A DNA stretch of 64,000 bases from Eubacterium sp. (GCA_022794015.1 JAAWDZ010000053.1:1-64000), one strand, 5' to 3'. Shown: positions 18,256-27,274, counted from the first letter of the stretch. A program made the numbers and translations. Notes: generated by a model not told the origin, from the letters alone.

Positions 18256-20286
18256 ATGCACAGGTTAAACAGAAAAAACAGGATCGAAATAGGGATAATG
18301 ACAGTTCTATTTGTGCTCGCTGCTGTCTTTGTATATAAGACAACTATTTTAACGCGCATGATACTTCCGCGGGTTCAGACTCAGGTGGAAGCGGAAGAAG
18401 GCAATACGTATCTGCTTTCAGACGGGGATCATATCGAACAGACCTTTAAGTATCCTTCTGAACAGCTTTTGAGCGTGGGTACGAAGATATCGTTGGACGA
18501 AGATACGCTTGGGAATCTGGTTTCCAATGAGAAAGATCTGGACTTGGGCATTCTGCATCTGGATATAAAAGATGAAGCTGGAACATCCATTATGCATGCA
18601 GATTTTGACGTGTATGCACTGGCGGATGAACAGGATCTGGTGGCATCCTTTCCGACAGCCCAAACAGGATGGAAGCACAGACAGCTTACCATAGTATTGG
18701 ATGCGGAAGGTATCAGAGAAGAGCTGGAGCTTGCAATAGGCTACAGCACAGAAGATATTTCAAATACCGCCCTTACCATAAACGGGGAAGAGGGCAATTA
18801 TACCTTAAACATCCAGACAGCAGAATATCAGTTTACTTATTGGAAGCAATGGGCATTGTTTGGAGCAGTATTGATTTATCTTTTGCTGTTGGGAACATAT
18901 TTGGGATTTGCCGTATTTCGTTTTAAACCTGAGCATATATTCTTATTTGCCGGATCCATTCTTTCGGTTATTTATTTAGTATTGCTGCCGCCGATTTCAG
19001 TTCCGGATGAAGATGTGCATCTGAAAGAAGCGTATTATTTTTCCAATAAGCTTATGGGAAAAGAAGAGGCCAAAGAAGGCAAGTTCTACATGGATAAAGA
19101 AGATTATCAGGCGATGCAGATGTTTCGGCCGATGCCCTCGCTTTCTGAATATGATACGATTAAAAACAATCTGTTTAAAGCAGGGCAGGAAGGAGGCATA
19201 AAAGAACTTGACCGCGGAGATACTCATGCGCCTGCCCTGACCTATCTGCCGGGCATCATTGGAATTATTTTAGGCCGGATTCTGGGAGTGAATGGATTAT
19301 GGGTTATTTATCTGGGCAGAATATGTTCTATACTGTTTTATCTGTTTACCATGTTTTGGTTTATACGCCTGATGCCTTTTGGAAAACCGGCGGCGTTTAT
19401 AATGGCAATTCTGCCAATGACAGTTCAGCAGTGCGGTTCCTATTCTTATGATTCTATTGTGATTGAAGTGGCATTTTTGTATATTGCCGTATTATTTGGT
19501 TTATTATATAAACAGGAGCCGATAAAAAGATGGCAGATAGCGCTCTATGTTTTATTTATGATTATGCTTTCTATCAGTAAGGGAGGCAGTTATCTGCCGC
19601 TGTGTCTGCTGACTATGCTGATTCCGGTCAGCCGTTTCCCGAACAGAAAAAAGAAGTGGACATTTGTAGGCTGTATGGCAGCAATTGCGATAGCGGCATT
19701 TCTGACCAGTACCTTAGGTTATGTGCTGTATGTGGCAAGCCCGACGGCAGAACAGGCAGCAGGGGCTTACCTGCAGAGCAGTGCATACAGGGCGTCGGGT
19801 CTTCTTTCCGAGCCAATGACATTCGTAAGTATGTCAATACGCACTCTGCTTGCATCCGGAGACGGGTTTTTAGAAACAATGCTGGGGATGCAGCTGAGCT
19901 GGCTGAATGTATTTGTGTCCAGGATCGTCATTTATGGAATGCTGTTGATGATGATTTTATCTGTTTTACACATTGAAGATGGAAACAGCCGCCTGCAGGT
20001 GGAAGTAAATGGCATTCAAAGGGCTTCCTATGCAATCGTATGCGTACTTTCAATGGCAATTATATTTGCATCAATGTTTATGAGCTGGACGCCAAGAGGA
20101 TCGATTGTGATTGCAGGCATTCAGGGAAGGTATTTCCTGCCGTTTCTGCCGATATTTTTACTGTTGTTTTACAGCAAAAATATAGTATTAAAAAAGGATC
20201 TGGGCAGAAAGCTTATGTTTGTTGCAGTGAGTTTACAGTGCCTTGCCATATATGGTATCCTGATATCGTTGGAGAGAGTGCTGTAA
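18256..20286 (+). CDS. DUF2142-type polytopic membrane protein, probable glycosyltransferase-like
   Basis: 676 residues. One N-terminal helix (about 10-30) and an extracytoplasmic region (to about 195) precede roughly ten membrane helices. The loop VPDEDVHLKEAYYFSNKLMG (about 246-265) resembles the first-loop acidic motif of DUF2142 and GT-C-like membrane enzymes acting on polyprenyl-linked sugars. I infer that it modifies or assembles a surface glycan, consistent with the region that begins here; the substrate is unknown. Spacing from the GGAGG site to ATG is rather long (about 12 nt). A terminator follows. Confidence 0.72.
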   Translation: MHRLNRKNRIEIGIMTVLFVLAAVFVYKTTILTRMILPRVQTQVEAEEGNTYLLSDGDHIEQTFKYPSEQLLSVGTKISLDEDTLGNLVSNEKDLDLGILHLDIKDEAGTSIMHADFDVYALADEQDLVASFPTAQTGWKHRQLTIVLDAEGIREELELAIGYSTEDISNTALTINGEEGNYTLNIQTAEYQFTYWKQWALFGAVLIYLLLLGTYLGFAVFRFKPEHIFLFAGSILSVIYLVLLPPISVPDEDVHLKEAYYFSNKLMGKEEAKEGKFYMDKEDYQAMQMFRPMPSLSEYDTIKNNLFKAGQEGGIKELDRGDTHAPALTYLPGIIGIILGRILGVNGLWVIYLGRICSILFYLFTMFWFIRLMPFGKPAAFIMAILPMTVQQCGSYSYDSIVIEVAFLYIAVLFGLLYKQEPIKRWQIALYVLFMIMLSISKGGSYLPLCLLTMLIPVSRFPNRKKKWTFVGCMAAIAIAAFLTSTLGYVLYVASPTAEQAAGAYLQSSAYRASGLLSEPMTFVSMSIRTLLASGDGFLETMLGMQLSWLNVFVSRIVIYGMLLMMILSVLHIEDGNSRLQVEVNGIQRASYAIVCVLSMAIIFASMFMSWTPRGSIVIAGIQGRYFLPFLPIFLLLFYSKNIVLKKDLGRKLMFVAVSLQCLAIYGILISLERVL

Positions 20287-20342
20287 AATTTTTACAAAAC
20301 AATATTGTTTATAGATAATTGTATCACTCTGTCCGGACAGAA

Positions 20343-20373
20343 ACTGGAATTGTGAACTACAGTTCTGGTTTTT
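20343..20373 (+). terminator. Rho-independent terminator after the DUF2142 gene
   Basis: An 11-bp stem, ACTGGAATTGT with ACAGTTCTGGT (three G-U pairs), a 5-nt loop and a T run (20369-20373), 57 bp after the stop. Confidence 0.65.
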
Positions 20374-20403
20374 AACTGGATGGAGTATTACAGCGAAAAA
20401 TAA

Positions 20404-20548
20404 GTAACAGTTCAGCCCAGGACTTTGCACTTGCTGCAAAGTCCGTGAGAATGCGTAAAGGCTGGAGTGGAATCCGCCCCTTTGCCGTATGGCAAATTTT
20501 ATAATGGGCGGATTCCGTAACAGTGAAGCTGGAAGGCTGAACTGTTAC
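20404..20548. repeat. 145-bp palindromic intergenic element, full-length copy 1
   Basis: Perfect 14-bp ends GTAACAGTTCAGCC and GGCTGAACTGTTAC. Three internal hairpins: GGACTTTGCA-cttgc-TGCAAAGTCC (20420-20444); GGAATCCGCCC with GGGCGGATTCC (20469-20516) containing an inner TTTGCC-gtat-GGCAAA; and GTAACAGT...ACTGTTAC (20517-20548). The right end can pair either with the far left end or with the local hairpin-3 arm. The same design, with compensatory base changes and identical length, recurs at 22560-22704. No coding capacity is evident; MITE-like or structured-RNA nature is inference. Confidence 0.85.
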
Positions 20549-20583
20549 AAAAATAAAAGAAGGAGAAGTGTTTAAGAAGAAAG

Positions 20584-21564
20584 ATGAATAGTGATATATG
20601 TGGTGACGCGTATAACCATACAAAAAAGGCTTACGAAAAAGGAATGCAGGATGATGACTCCTATGGGGGGTCCGGAAAAGTTCAGATTCTGATGTCCACG
20701 TATAATGGCGAAGAGTATATCAGAGAACAGTTGGATTCGATTTTATCACAGAGTTATCCGGACGTGGATATTTTGATTCGTGATGACGGTTCGGATGATG
20801 ATACATTTGTTATTTTAAAAGAATATGAAGAACGGCATCAGAATGTGCGCGCTTATCAGGGTGAAAACCTGGGAGTCAACAAAAGTTTTTTTGAACTGCT
20901 GCGTGAAAGTAATACAGAAGCGGCGTACATAGGGTTTTGCGATCAGGATGATTACTGGCTGCCGGAGAAAATCGAAAAGGCAGTTAAGCAGTTAGAACGC
21001 ATCCAGGGGCCGGCTCTTTATTTTGGTGCAAAGACACTGGTTAATCAGAATTTAGAGCCATTGGGAAGCCAGCAAAACTCTCATGTAAAGCCGGGCTTTG
21101 GAAATGCCGTAGTGGAAAGCATCTGTTCCGGCTGTACAACGCTTATGAACCGCGAACTGGCAGATATTATCAGAGGACGCCTGCCGGAAAACGTGATTCA
21201 CCATGACTGGTGGTGTTATATGGCGGCAACTTATCTGGGCAGCGTTTACTATGACGAAAACTCTTATATCTATTATCGTCAGCATAAGCATAATGAAGTG
21301 GGAGCCAGCGGCTCTGTATTTGGTATGTTGAAAGCGAAGGTAAGAGAATTGACAAAACGTCATGGCGATTTGAAAAAACAGCTTCTGGATTTCAGGCAGT
21401 TTTACCATACCAAGCCGGACAAGGACAAACTGGTAGAAGCAATATTGAATGCGGAGAAATTTCCGGATCGTTTTACTATTTTGTTTGATCACAGGTGGTA
21501 TCGTCAGAGTACACTGGATAACTGGATTGTTCGGGTTTTGTTCCTGATGAATCTTATGTTATAA
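20584..21564 (+). CDS. GT2 family glycosyltransferase, rhamnosyltransferase-like
   Basis: 326 residues, cytoplasmic GT-A fold. After a variable 30-residue lead come VQILMSTYNGEEYIREQLDS, the nucleotide-sugar motif IRDDGSDD (about 63-70), GFCDQDDYWLPEK (about 117-129) carrying the metal-binding Asp residues, and HHDWWCYM (about 205-212). The HDWW-type motif is typical of rhamnosyl- and related transferases in rhamnan synthesis. The neighbouring rfbD and the rfb cluster fit a dTDP-rhamnose donor, by inference. The ribosome site is weak (AAGAAGAAAG near the start; a better AAGGAG lies 17 nt away). Confidence 0.85.
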   Translation: MNSDICGDAYNHTKKAYEKGMQDDDSYGGSGKVQILMSTYNGEEYIREQLDSILSQSYPDVDILIRDDGSDDDTFVILKEYEERHQNVRAYQGENLGVNKSFFELLRESNTEAAYIGFCDQDDYWLPEKIEKAVKQLERIQGPALYFGAKTLVNQNLEPLGSQQNSHVKPGFGNAVVESICSGCTTLMNRELADIIRGRLPENVIHHDWWCYMAATYLGSVYYDENSYIYYRQHKHNEVGASGSVFGMLKAKVRELTKRHGDLKKQLLDFRQFYHTKPDKDKLVEAILNAEKFPDRFTILFDHRWYRQSTLDNWIVRVLFLMNLML

Positions 21565-21651
21565 AACGTTATGTTTTGTATCCGGTTGTATCCGGCAGCG
21601 GCATAAACGTGAACAGAAACAAAAATTCTTCTTAAAAGAAAGGGCATTACT

Positions 21652-22524
21652 ATGAAAAAAATATTGGTAACTGGCTGTAACGGTCAGTTGGGACGGGCTG
21701 TCAATAAAGAATTTGCAGGGGATGACGTAACCTTTATCAATACGGACGTTGCGGATGCAGAGGGCGTTATCTCGTTAGATATTACGGATATAGCTGACGT
21801 GCTTGCAGTAACAGAAAAAACAAAGCCGGATGTGATTATCAACTGTGCAGCGCATACAAATGTAGATGCCTGTGAAACACAGTGGGATCTGGCTTATAAA
21901 ATTAATGCAATCGGACCGAGGAATTTGAGTATTGCAGCGGAGAAAACCGGTGCAAAGCTAATACATGTATCTACGGACTATGTATTTCCGGGGACTTCTC
22001 CGAAGCCCTTGACAGAGTTTGATCCTGTGGGGCCGATTAGCGCTTATGGCAAAACCAAGTGGGAAGGCGAAAATTTTGTCAGAGAGTTTTCACAGAAGCA
22101 TTTTATTTTGCGTACGGCATGGCTGTATGGGGATGGAAAGAATTTTGTGAAAACCATGTTAAAGCTTTCAGAAACGCATGATACGATAACAGTGGTGTCC
22201 GATCAGTTTGGCTCGCCAACGAGCGCGGTGGAACTGGCGAAAATGATTCATTTTCTGGAGCCCACGGAAAATTATGGGACATACCACGCGACCTGTGAGG
22301 GACAGTGCAGCTGGGCGGATTTCGCGGTTAAGATATTTGAGAAGGCCGGGAAAGATACGGTTGTGAAGTATGTAACGACAGAGGAATATAATTCGCCGAC
22401 GAAGCGGCCGGCTTATTCTGTGCTTGATAATTACATGTTAAGGCTTACAGCCGGGGACAAGTTCCGCATGGCACAGTGGGAGGATGCGCTGGACGTATAT
22501 ATGAAGGAGATTTGTGCTAAATAA
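21652..22524 (+). CDS. rfbD: dTDP-4-dehydrorhamnose reductase
   Basis: Last step of dTDP-L-rhamnose synthesis: NAD(P)H reduction of dTDP-4-keto-L-rhamnose. 290 residues, an extended SDR with the Rossmann motif TGCNGQLG (7-14), STDYVFPG (about 106-113) and catalytic YGKTK (about 132-136). It is separated from rfbB, rfbA and rfbC by a glycosyltransferase gene and a repeat element, so it probably has its own transcript. Length and motifs are standard. Confidence 0.95.
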   Translation: MKKILVTGCNGQLGRAVNKEFAGDDVTFINTDVADAEGVISLDITDIADVLAVTEKTKPDVIINCAAHTNVDACETQWDLAYKINAIGPRNLSIAAEKTGAKLIHVSTDYVFPGTSPKPLTEFDPVGPISAYGKTKWEGENFVREFSQKHFILRTAWLYGDGKNFVKTMLKLSETHDTITVVSDQFGSPTSAVELAKMIHFLEPTENYGTYHATCEGQCSWADFAVKIFEKAGKDTVVKYVTTEEYNSPTKRPAYSVLDNYMLRLTAGDKFRMAQWEDALDVYMKEICAK

Positions 22525-22559
22525 TGATGCGCAATGATTCGTGCCGGTCGGAAATTATC

Positions 22560-22704
22560 GTTACTGTTCATGGGTCAGGAACGCGCATTTACTGCGTGTT
22601 CCGTGAGAACATGATACAAGTTCGGGGCGATTTTTGCGAAGCAAAACTTTAAATATTGCCCCGAACCGTTACTGTGAGCGGCCTCCCAGGCCGTGAACAG
22701 TAAC
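22560..22704. repeat. 145-bp palindromic intergenic element, full-length copy 2
   Basis: Perfect 11-bp ends GTTACTGTTCA and TGAACAGTAAC. Hairpin 1 is GGAACGCGCA-tttac-TGCGTGTTCC (22578-22602), hairpin 2 is GTTCGGGGC with GCCCCGAAC (22620-22666), and hairpin 3 is GTTACTG...CAGTAAC (22668-22704, 37 nt). Both copies share CCGTGAGAA after hairpin 1 and a TTTGC-loop-GCAAA core in hairpin 2, while the stem sequences differ with pairing kept. The right end comes close to the downstream start region. Confidence 0.85.
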
Positions 22705-22731
22705 AAATCATCTGCAGAAAAGAGGGGACAT

Positions 22732-23556
22732 ATGGAATCGCCACTGGTAAGCGTATGTATCCCGGCATATAATAATGCGGGATATATCAAAGAAACAATA
22801 GACTCGGTTTTAAGGCAGACTTACCGCAATTTGGAGCTTGTGATTTGTGATGATAAGTCTACGGATAATACGGTAGAAGTAATTGAAAAAATTGAGGATA
22901 CGCGGATTAAACTGTTTAAAAATGAGAAGAATCTGGGTATGTCGGGGAATTGGAATAATTGTTTAAAAAAATGCAGAGGAGAATTTATAAAGCTGATATG
23001 TGCAGATGATATGCTTTCGGAGGATTGTCTGAAGAAGGAGGTCCGTGCGCTGCAGGAGCATCCTACGGCGGTATTGGCAGAGAGCGATACAAAGCTGTTT
23101 GATATGGAGGGAAGGCCGAAGGGCTTTTATAAAAGATATCGGACAAGCGGATTAGTGGACGGAAAAATGGTTGCAAGAAAAGGTTTTTTTGTGAAGAATT
23201 ATTTTGGAGCGCCGCTGGCCAATACGTTTCGCAGGAGTGCGGTGCAGCAGACAGGAGGTTTTGATCCCTGGTATACTTATATTCTGGATTATGATTTTTG
23301 GGTGAAGCTTGCGTGTAAGGGAGATGTGTTTATAATCCATGAGCCGTTAAATTATTTTCGGGTGCGGAATGATTCTAATACGGGAGAGGTTATGGCGGGC
23401 GGCAAGACAGAGGATTATGTGAAAGAGCATATTCATCTGGTGAAAAAGTTCCAGAAGGAGCTGGGGCTGTCAGATGCAGATATCAGAAGGAGCGTGCGGA
23501 TTCGAAAGCTGCGGAATTTTGCGGCGGGGGTTTATCTGAAAGTATTTGTACGGTAG
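22732..23556 (+). CDS. GT2 family glycosyltransferase
   Basis: 274 residues from ATG 22732 (AGAGGGG just upstream). A longer frame starting at GTG 22693 would begin inside the repeat element and adds nothing family-like. GT-A motifs: VSVCIPAYNNAGYIKETIDS at the N-terminus, VICDDKSTDNT (about 37-47) and LICADDMLSEDC (about 88-99) with the metal-binding Asp pair. Cytoplasmic, no membrane helix. It lies between rfbD and rfbB, so transfer of rhamnose or another locus-specific sugar is likely but unproven. Confidence 0.88.
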   Translation: MESPLVSVCIPAYNNAGYIKETIDSVLRQTYRNLELVICDDKSTDNTVEVIEKIEDTRIKLFKNEKNLGMSGNWNNCLKKCRGEFIKLICADDMLSEDCLKKEVRALQEHPTAVLAESDTKLFDMEGRPKGFYKRYRTSGLVDGKMVARKGFFVKNYFGAPLANTFRRSAVQQTGGFDPWYTYILDYDFWVKLACKGDVFIIHEPLNYFRVRNDSNTGEVMAGGKTEDYVKEHIHLVKKFQKELGLSDADIRRSVRIRKLRNFAAGVYLKVFVR

Positions 23557-23576
23557 AAAGTCGATGTGCCGCTGGG

Positions 23577-23631
23577 GTAACAGTTCAGCCTGCAACTGCG
23601 CACTTGGCGAAGCCGTAGGCTGAACTGTTAC
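23577..23631. repeat. 55-bp short derivative of the GTAACAG palindromic element
   Basis: Perfect 15-bp ends, GTAACAGTTCAGCCT and AGGCTGAACTGTTAC, extendable by two G-C pairs. The 25-nt centre keeps a GCGCACTTGGCG remnant resembling hairpin 1 of the 145-bp copies. It may double as a terminator stem for the preceding gene, since a T run follows about 20 nt later. Confidence 0.8.
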
Positions 23632-23651
23632 CCGCTGGGCCGTCTGCGGTC

Positions 23652-23680
23652 TTGTTTTTTTATGTATAAGGTGTTATAAT
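23652..23680 (+). promoter_or_regulatory. Sigma-A-like promoter of the rfbBAC operon
   Basis: TTGTTT (23652-23657), a 17-bp spacer and a perfect TATAAT (23675-23680), 45 bp before the rfbB start. A second TATAAT lies 8 bp further on. Confidence 0.75.
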
Positions 23681-23725
23681 GTTATAATTCTTGAGATACC
23701 AAAAACTGGAAGGAGGATTTTTTCC

Positions 23726-24808
23726 ATGAAAACTTATCTGGTAACTGGCGGAGCAGGTTTTATCGGTTCGAATTTTATCCATTATATGTTCCGCAAATAT
23801 GGAGACGACATCCGGATCATTAATGTAGACGTTCTGACCTATGCAGGCAATCTGGAGAATTTAAAGGAAATTGAAAGCAGAGACAATTATACTTTTGTAA
23901 AGGCTGATATTACAGATTCTGCAGCTATAGCAGATGTTTTTGAAAAGAATGATATTGATTACGTGGTGCATTTTGCAGCAGAGAGCCATGTGGATCGCAG
24001 TATCAGGACACCGGAGATATTTGTAAAGACAAACGTGCTTGGAACGGCGGTCATGTTAAATTGTGCGAAGGCAGCCTGGGAGCTGCCGGATGGTTCCTAT
24101 AAAGAGGGCAAAAAGTTTTTGCATGTATCCACGGACGAAGTATATGGTTCGCTGGAGGAAGACGGAGGATATTTTTATGAGACAACTCCGTATGCGCCGC
24201 ACAGCCCGTATTCGGCGAGCAAGGCGTCTTCGGATCTTCTGGTGAAGTCTTATGTGGATACGTATCATTTTCCGGCAAACATTACGAACTGTTCCAATAA
24301 TTACGGACCATATCAGTTTCCGGAGAAGCTGATTCCCCTGATTATCAACAATGCGCTGCACGGCAGGAAGCTTCCGGTCTACGGAGACGGGAAGAATGTC
24401 CGCGACTGGCTGTATGTGGACGACCATGCAAAGGGCATTGATATGGTCATTGAGAAGGGCCGTCTGGGAGAGACATACAATATCGGCGGTCACAATGAGA
24501 AGCAGAATATTGAGATTATAAACATCATTCTGGATACGCTTTTGGAGATGCTTCCGGAGGATGATGAAAGGCGCAGTCTGGTAAGCAAGGACTTGATCAC
24601 GTATGTAGAGGACCGTAAGGGACACGACAGGCGGTACGCGATTGCACCGGATAAGATTAAGAGCGAAATTGGCTGGGAGCCGGAAACCATGTTCAGGGAA
24701 GGAATCCGAAAGACGATTGCATGGTTCTTTGAACATGAAGACTGGATGGCAAACGTCACCAGCGGAGATTACCAGAAATATTACGACGATATGTATCAAA
24801 ATAAATAG
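23726..24808 (+). CDS. rfbB: dTDP-glucose 4,6-dehydratase
   Basis: Makes dTDP-4-keto-6-deoxy-D-glucose, the branch point to dTDP-rhamnose and to dTDP-4-amino sugars. 360 residues: TGGAGFIGS (7-15), HFAAESHVDRS (about 82-92), STDEVYG (about 134-140) with the catalytic Asp/Glu pair, and YSASK (162-166). AAGGAGG precedes the ATG. It is first in rfbB-rfbA-rfbC. Its product also feeds the WecE-type transaminase at the right edge of the window. Confidence 0.97.
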   Translation: MKTYLVTGGAGFIGSNFIHYMFRKYGDDIRIINVDVLTYAGNLENLKEIESRDNYTFVKADITDSAAIADVFEKNDIDYVVHFAAESHVDRSIRTPEIFVKTNVLGTAVMLNCAKAAWELPDGSYKEGKKFLHVSTDEVYGSLEEDGGYFYETTPYAPHSPYSASKASSDLLVKSYVDTYHFPANITNCSNNYGPYQFPEKLIPLIINNALHGRKLPVYGDGKNVRDWLYVDDHAKGIDMVIEKGRLGETYNIGGHNEKQNIEIINIILDTLLEMLPEDDERRSLVSKDLITYVEDRKGHDRRYAIAPDKIKSEIGWEPETMFREGIRKTIAWFFEHEDWMANVTSGDYQKYYDDMYQNK

Positions 24809-24816
24809 GCTTTGGC

Positions 24817-24861
24817 AGAAAGAAGGGTTACGGTTTTACTACGACGGTAAGCCTTCTTTCT
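24817..24861 (+). other. Hairpin between rfbB and rfbA
   Basis: A perfect 10-bp stem, AGAAAGAAGG with CCTTCTTTCT, and a 25-nt loop that can form a further TTAC/GTAA pair. No T tract follows, so it is more likely an RNA-processing or stability hairpin inside the operon than a terminator. Confidence 0.45.
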
Positions 24862-24883
24862 TGCGGCATGAGAGGAGTATGCG

Positions 24884-25762
24884 ATGAAAGGTATTATTTT
24901 AGCGGGCGGTGCGGGAACCAGGCTTTATCCGATTACAAAAGCGATCAGTAAGCAGATTATGCCGGTATATGACAAACCGATGATTTACTATCCGCTTTCT
25001 ACGCTGATGTTGGCAGGGATACGGGAGGTTTTGATTATTTCGACGCCCAGGGATCTGCCGGTGTTTGAAGAGCTGTTAGGATCGGGTGAACAGCTTGGGA
25101 TGAGACTTGCGTATGCTGTACAGGAAGAACCCAGAGGACTTGCGGATGCATTTTTGATTGGCGAGGAGTTTATTGGGGAAGATGCGGTGGCCCTGGTGTT
25201 GGGAGATAATATTTTTTATGGGCAAAGCTTTTCACGGGTTCTCCGGAATGTGGCCCAACGCACAGAAAAAGAGCCTGGAGCTACGATATTCGGGTATTAT
25301 GTCAGAGATCCCAGAGAATACGGCGTGGTGGAGTTTGACGAAAACGGACATGCCCTTTCGATTGAGGAAAAGCCCCAGATGCCCAAATCCAATTATGCCG
25401 TACCGGGGCTTTACTTCTACGATAATGATGTTGTGAAAATTGCAAAAAATGTAAAGCCTTCTGCACGCGGCGAAATAGAAATTACAAGCGTTAACAATGC
25501 ATATCTTGAGCGGGGAGCTCTTTCGGTAGAGACACTCGGACGCGGATTTGCATGGCTTGATACCGGAAACCACGATATGCTGCTTGCGGCGGCGGATTTT
25601 GTGTCGGCCTTTCAGAAGAGGCAGGGGCTTTATATTTCCTGCATTGAGGAAATTGCTTACAAACGAGGATTTATTGATAAGGAACAGCTGGTAAAATTGG
25701 CGCAGCCCCTTTTGAAAACGGAGTATGGAAAGTATTTGATTGAGGTTGCAGAAGGACTATAG
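24884..25762 (+). CDS. rfbA: Glucose-1-phosphate thymidylyltransferase
   Basis: First step of the dTDP-rhamnose pathway: dTTP plus glucose-1-phosphate to dTDP-glucose. 292 residues. The nucleotide-binding signature [19 protein letters not shown] lies at residues 5-23, LGDNIFYG at about 107-114, and EEKP at about 162-165. The AGAGGAG site is well placed. rfbC follows after 14 bp. Confidence 0.97.
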   Translation: MKGIILAGGAGTRLYPITKAISKQIMPVYDKPMIYYPLSTLMLAGIREVLIISTPRDLPVFEELLGSGEQLGMRLAYAVQEEPRGLADAFLIGEEFIGEDAVALVLGDNIFYGQSFSRVLRNVAQRTEKEPGATIFGYYVRDPREYGVVEFDENGHALSIEEKPQMPKSNYAVPGLYFYDNDVVKIAKNVKPSARGEIEITSVNNAYLERGALSVETLGRGFAWLDTGNHDMLLAAADFVSAFQKRQGLYISCIEEIAYKRGFIDKEQLVKLAQPLLKTEYGKYLIEVAEGL

Positions 25763-25776
25763 AAGAGGAAAAAGAC

Positions 25777-26355
25777 ATGGGAAAAATTAAAGTGACAGAA
25801 GACTGCAATGGAATTGCAGGTCTTAAAGTGATTGAGCCGAGCGTATTTGGAGATGCACGCGGCTATTTTATGGAAACGTATAATTATAATGATTTCAAAG
25901 AAGCAGGGATAGACTGCTTATTCGTACAGGACAATCAGTCAGCTTCTAAGAAGGGAGTTCTCAGGGGGCTGCATTTTCAGATCAATTATCCGCAGGACAA
26001 GCTGGTGCGTGTGATTAACGGAGAAGTGTTTGATGTGGCGGTGGATTTGAGAGATGGCTCGGAGACGTTTGGGAAATGGTTCGGCGTTGTGCTCTCCGCC
26101 GAGAATAAAAAGCAGTTTTTCATTCCAAAGGGCTTTGCGCACGGGTTTGTGGTGTTAAGCGATTATGCAGAGTTTTGTTATAAGGTGACGGATTTTTACC
26201 ATCCGAACGACGAGGGCGGCCTGCTATGGAAGGATCCTAAGATCGGCGTAGAGTGGCCGATGCCGGAGGGTATGACGGAAGCAGACCTGATTTTATCGGA
26301 TAAGGATAAGGTCTGGGGCGGCATCGAAGCATATGCCGCGGCAAAGAAGCGGTAA
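25777..26355 (+). CDS. rfbC: dTDP-4-dehydrorhamnose 3,5-epimerase
   Basis: Epimerises dTDP-4-keto-6-deoxyglucose at C3 and C5. 192 residues, cupin fold; the catalytic base His66 sits in RGLHFQ, and the strand DVAVDLRDGSETFGKW is characteristic. The FCYKVTDFYHP segment carries the conserved tyrosine. It completes the rhamnose set with rfbA, rfbB and rfbD. The exporter permease starts 11 bp later, so the sugar supply and exporter genes are probably cotranscribed. Confidence 0.96.
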   Translation: MGKIKVTEDCNGIAGLKVIEPSVFGDARGYFMETYNYNDFKEAGIDCLFVQDNQSASKKGVLRGLHFQINYPQDKLVRVINGEVFDVAVDLRDGSETFGKWFGVVLSAENKKQFFIPKGFAHGFVVLSDYAEFCYKVTDFYHPNDEGGLLWKDPKIGVEWPMPEGMTEADLILSDKDKVWGGIEAYAAAKKR

Positions 26356-26366
26356 GAGGGAAATGT

Positions 26367-27242
26367 ATGGCAGAATTAAAAAAAACGGATATCTCCGGTA
26401 ACGCACACGGCTTGCAGCGGCAGGGAAACCGGGGATTATCACTGGCGGGGGTCTATGCGTGCAGAAAGTTGATTGCCCGCCTTTCTGTTAATGATTTTAA
26501 GACAAAGTTTGCAGGCTCTTATCTGGGGATTGTCTGGGCGTTTGTACAGCCCGTGATTATGATATTCGTATACTGGTTTGTATTTGAAAAGGGACTTAAG
26601 CCGGTTCCGGTCAAAAATGCGGCGGGAGCTGAGGTTCCGTTTCTGCTCTGGCTGATGGCGGGCCTGGTGCCGTGGTTTTTTTTCAGCGACGCGCTGAGCG
26701 GCGGCACCAGGGCGCTTCTGGATTATTCCTACCTGGTTAAAAAGGTGGTGTTTCGGATTGACATACTGCCGATTGTAAAGGTGATATCCGCAGTTTTTGT
26801 ACATCTGTTTTTTTTGGCGTTTGAGGTGCTTGTGTATGCGCTTTACGGATATTACCCCAATCTGTATACGCTGCAGATTCTGTATTATTCGGTGTGCCTG
26901 TTTGTGCTTCTGCTGGGGCTGACTTATCTGACAAGTGCGCTGGTGGTATTTTTCCGCGATTTAAATCAGGTGATAAGTATAGTTCTGCAGGTGGGAATCT
27001 GGGCGACGCCGATTATGTGGAATATGGATACAATGGATATTGGAGCCGGGTTTAAGGGGATTTTAATGTTAAACCCGTTATACTATATCGTACAGGGCTA
27101 CCGGGGCAGCCTGATAGGTAAAACGGCATTTTGGGAGCAGCCGGGGCTGACAGTGTATTTTTGGGTATTTACGCTGGTGATGCTTCTGATCGGAACGGGC
27201 GTATTCCAAAAGCTTCGGATGCATTTTGCGGATGTGCTGTAA
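26367..27242 (+). CDS. Polysaccharide ABC exporter permease (Wzm/TagG family), system 1
   Basis: 291 residues with six predicted membrane helices of the ABC-2 family. The N-terminal cytoplasmic stretch LSVNDFKTKFAGSYLGIVWA precedes helix 1, and FFRDLNQ lies between helices 4 and 5. It pairs with the ATPase at 27275 and exports an undecaprenyl-linked polysaccharide across the membrane. It is clearly paralogous to the permease at 52446 (shared NDF.TK.AGS, VPWFFFSD, YLVKKVVF and HFADVL ends) and less like the one at 33644. Confidence 0.9.
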   Translation: MAELKKTDISGNAHGLQRQGNRGLSLAGVYACRKLIARLSVNDFKTKFAGSYLGIVWAFVQPVIMIFVYWFVFEKGLKPVPVKNAAGAEVPFLLWLMAGLVPWFFFSDALSGGTRALLDYSYLVKKVVFRIDILPIVKVISAVFVHLFFLAFEVLVYALYGYYPNLYTLQILYYSVCLFVLLLGLTYLTSALVVFFRDLNQVISIVLQVGIWATPIMWNMDTMDIGAGFKGILMLNPLYYIVQGYRGSLIGKTAFWEQPGLTVYFWVFTLVMLLIGTGVFQKLRMHFADVL

Positions 27243-27274
27243 AGTCTCGGAAAGTGGAAAAGGAGTTATCATTC

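Noticed and set aside
22693-22731. Upstream GTG start extending the glycosyltransferase at 22732
   Set aside because: The start lies inside the right end of the repeat element and the added residues do not look like the family; ATG 22732 has its own AGAGGGG.
24056-24799. Long minus-strand open frame (247 codons) opposite rfbB
   Set aside because: It is the antisense shadow of a well-supported gene; it has no family motifs and no ribosome site.
27131-27274. 48-residue N-terminal extension of the system 1 ATPase
   Set aside because: It overlaps the permease gene in another frame; ATG 27275 has AAGGAG and the normal ATPase N-terminus.
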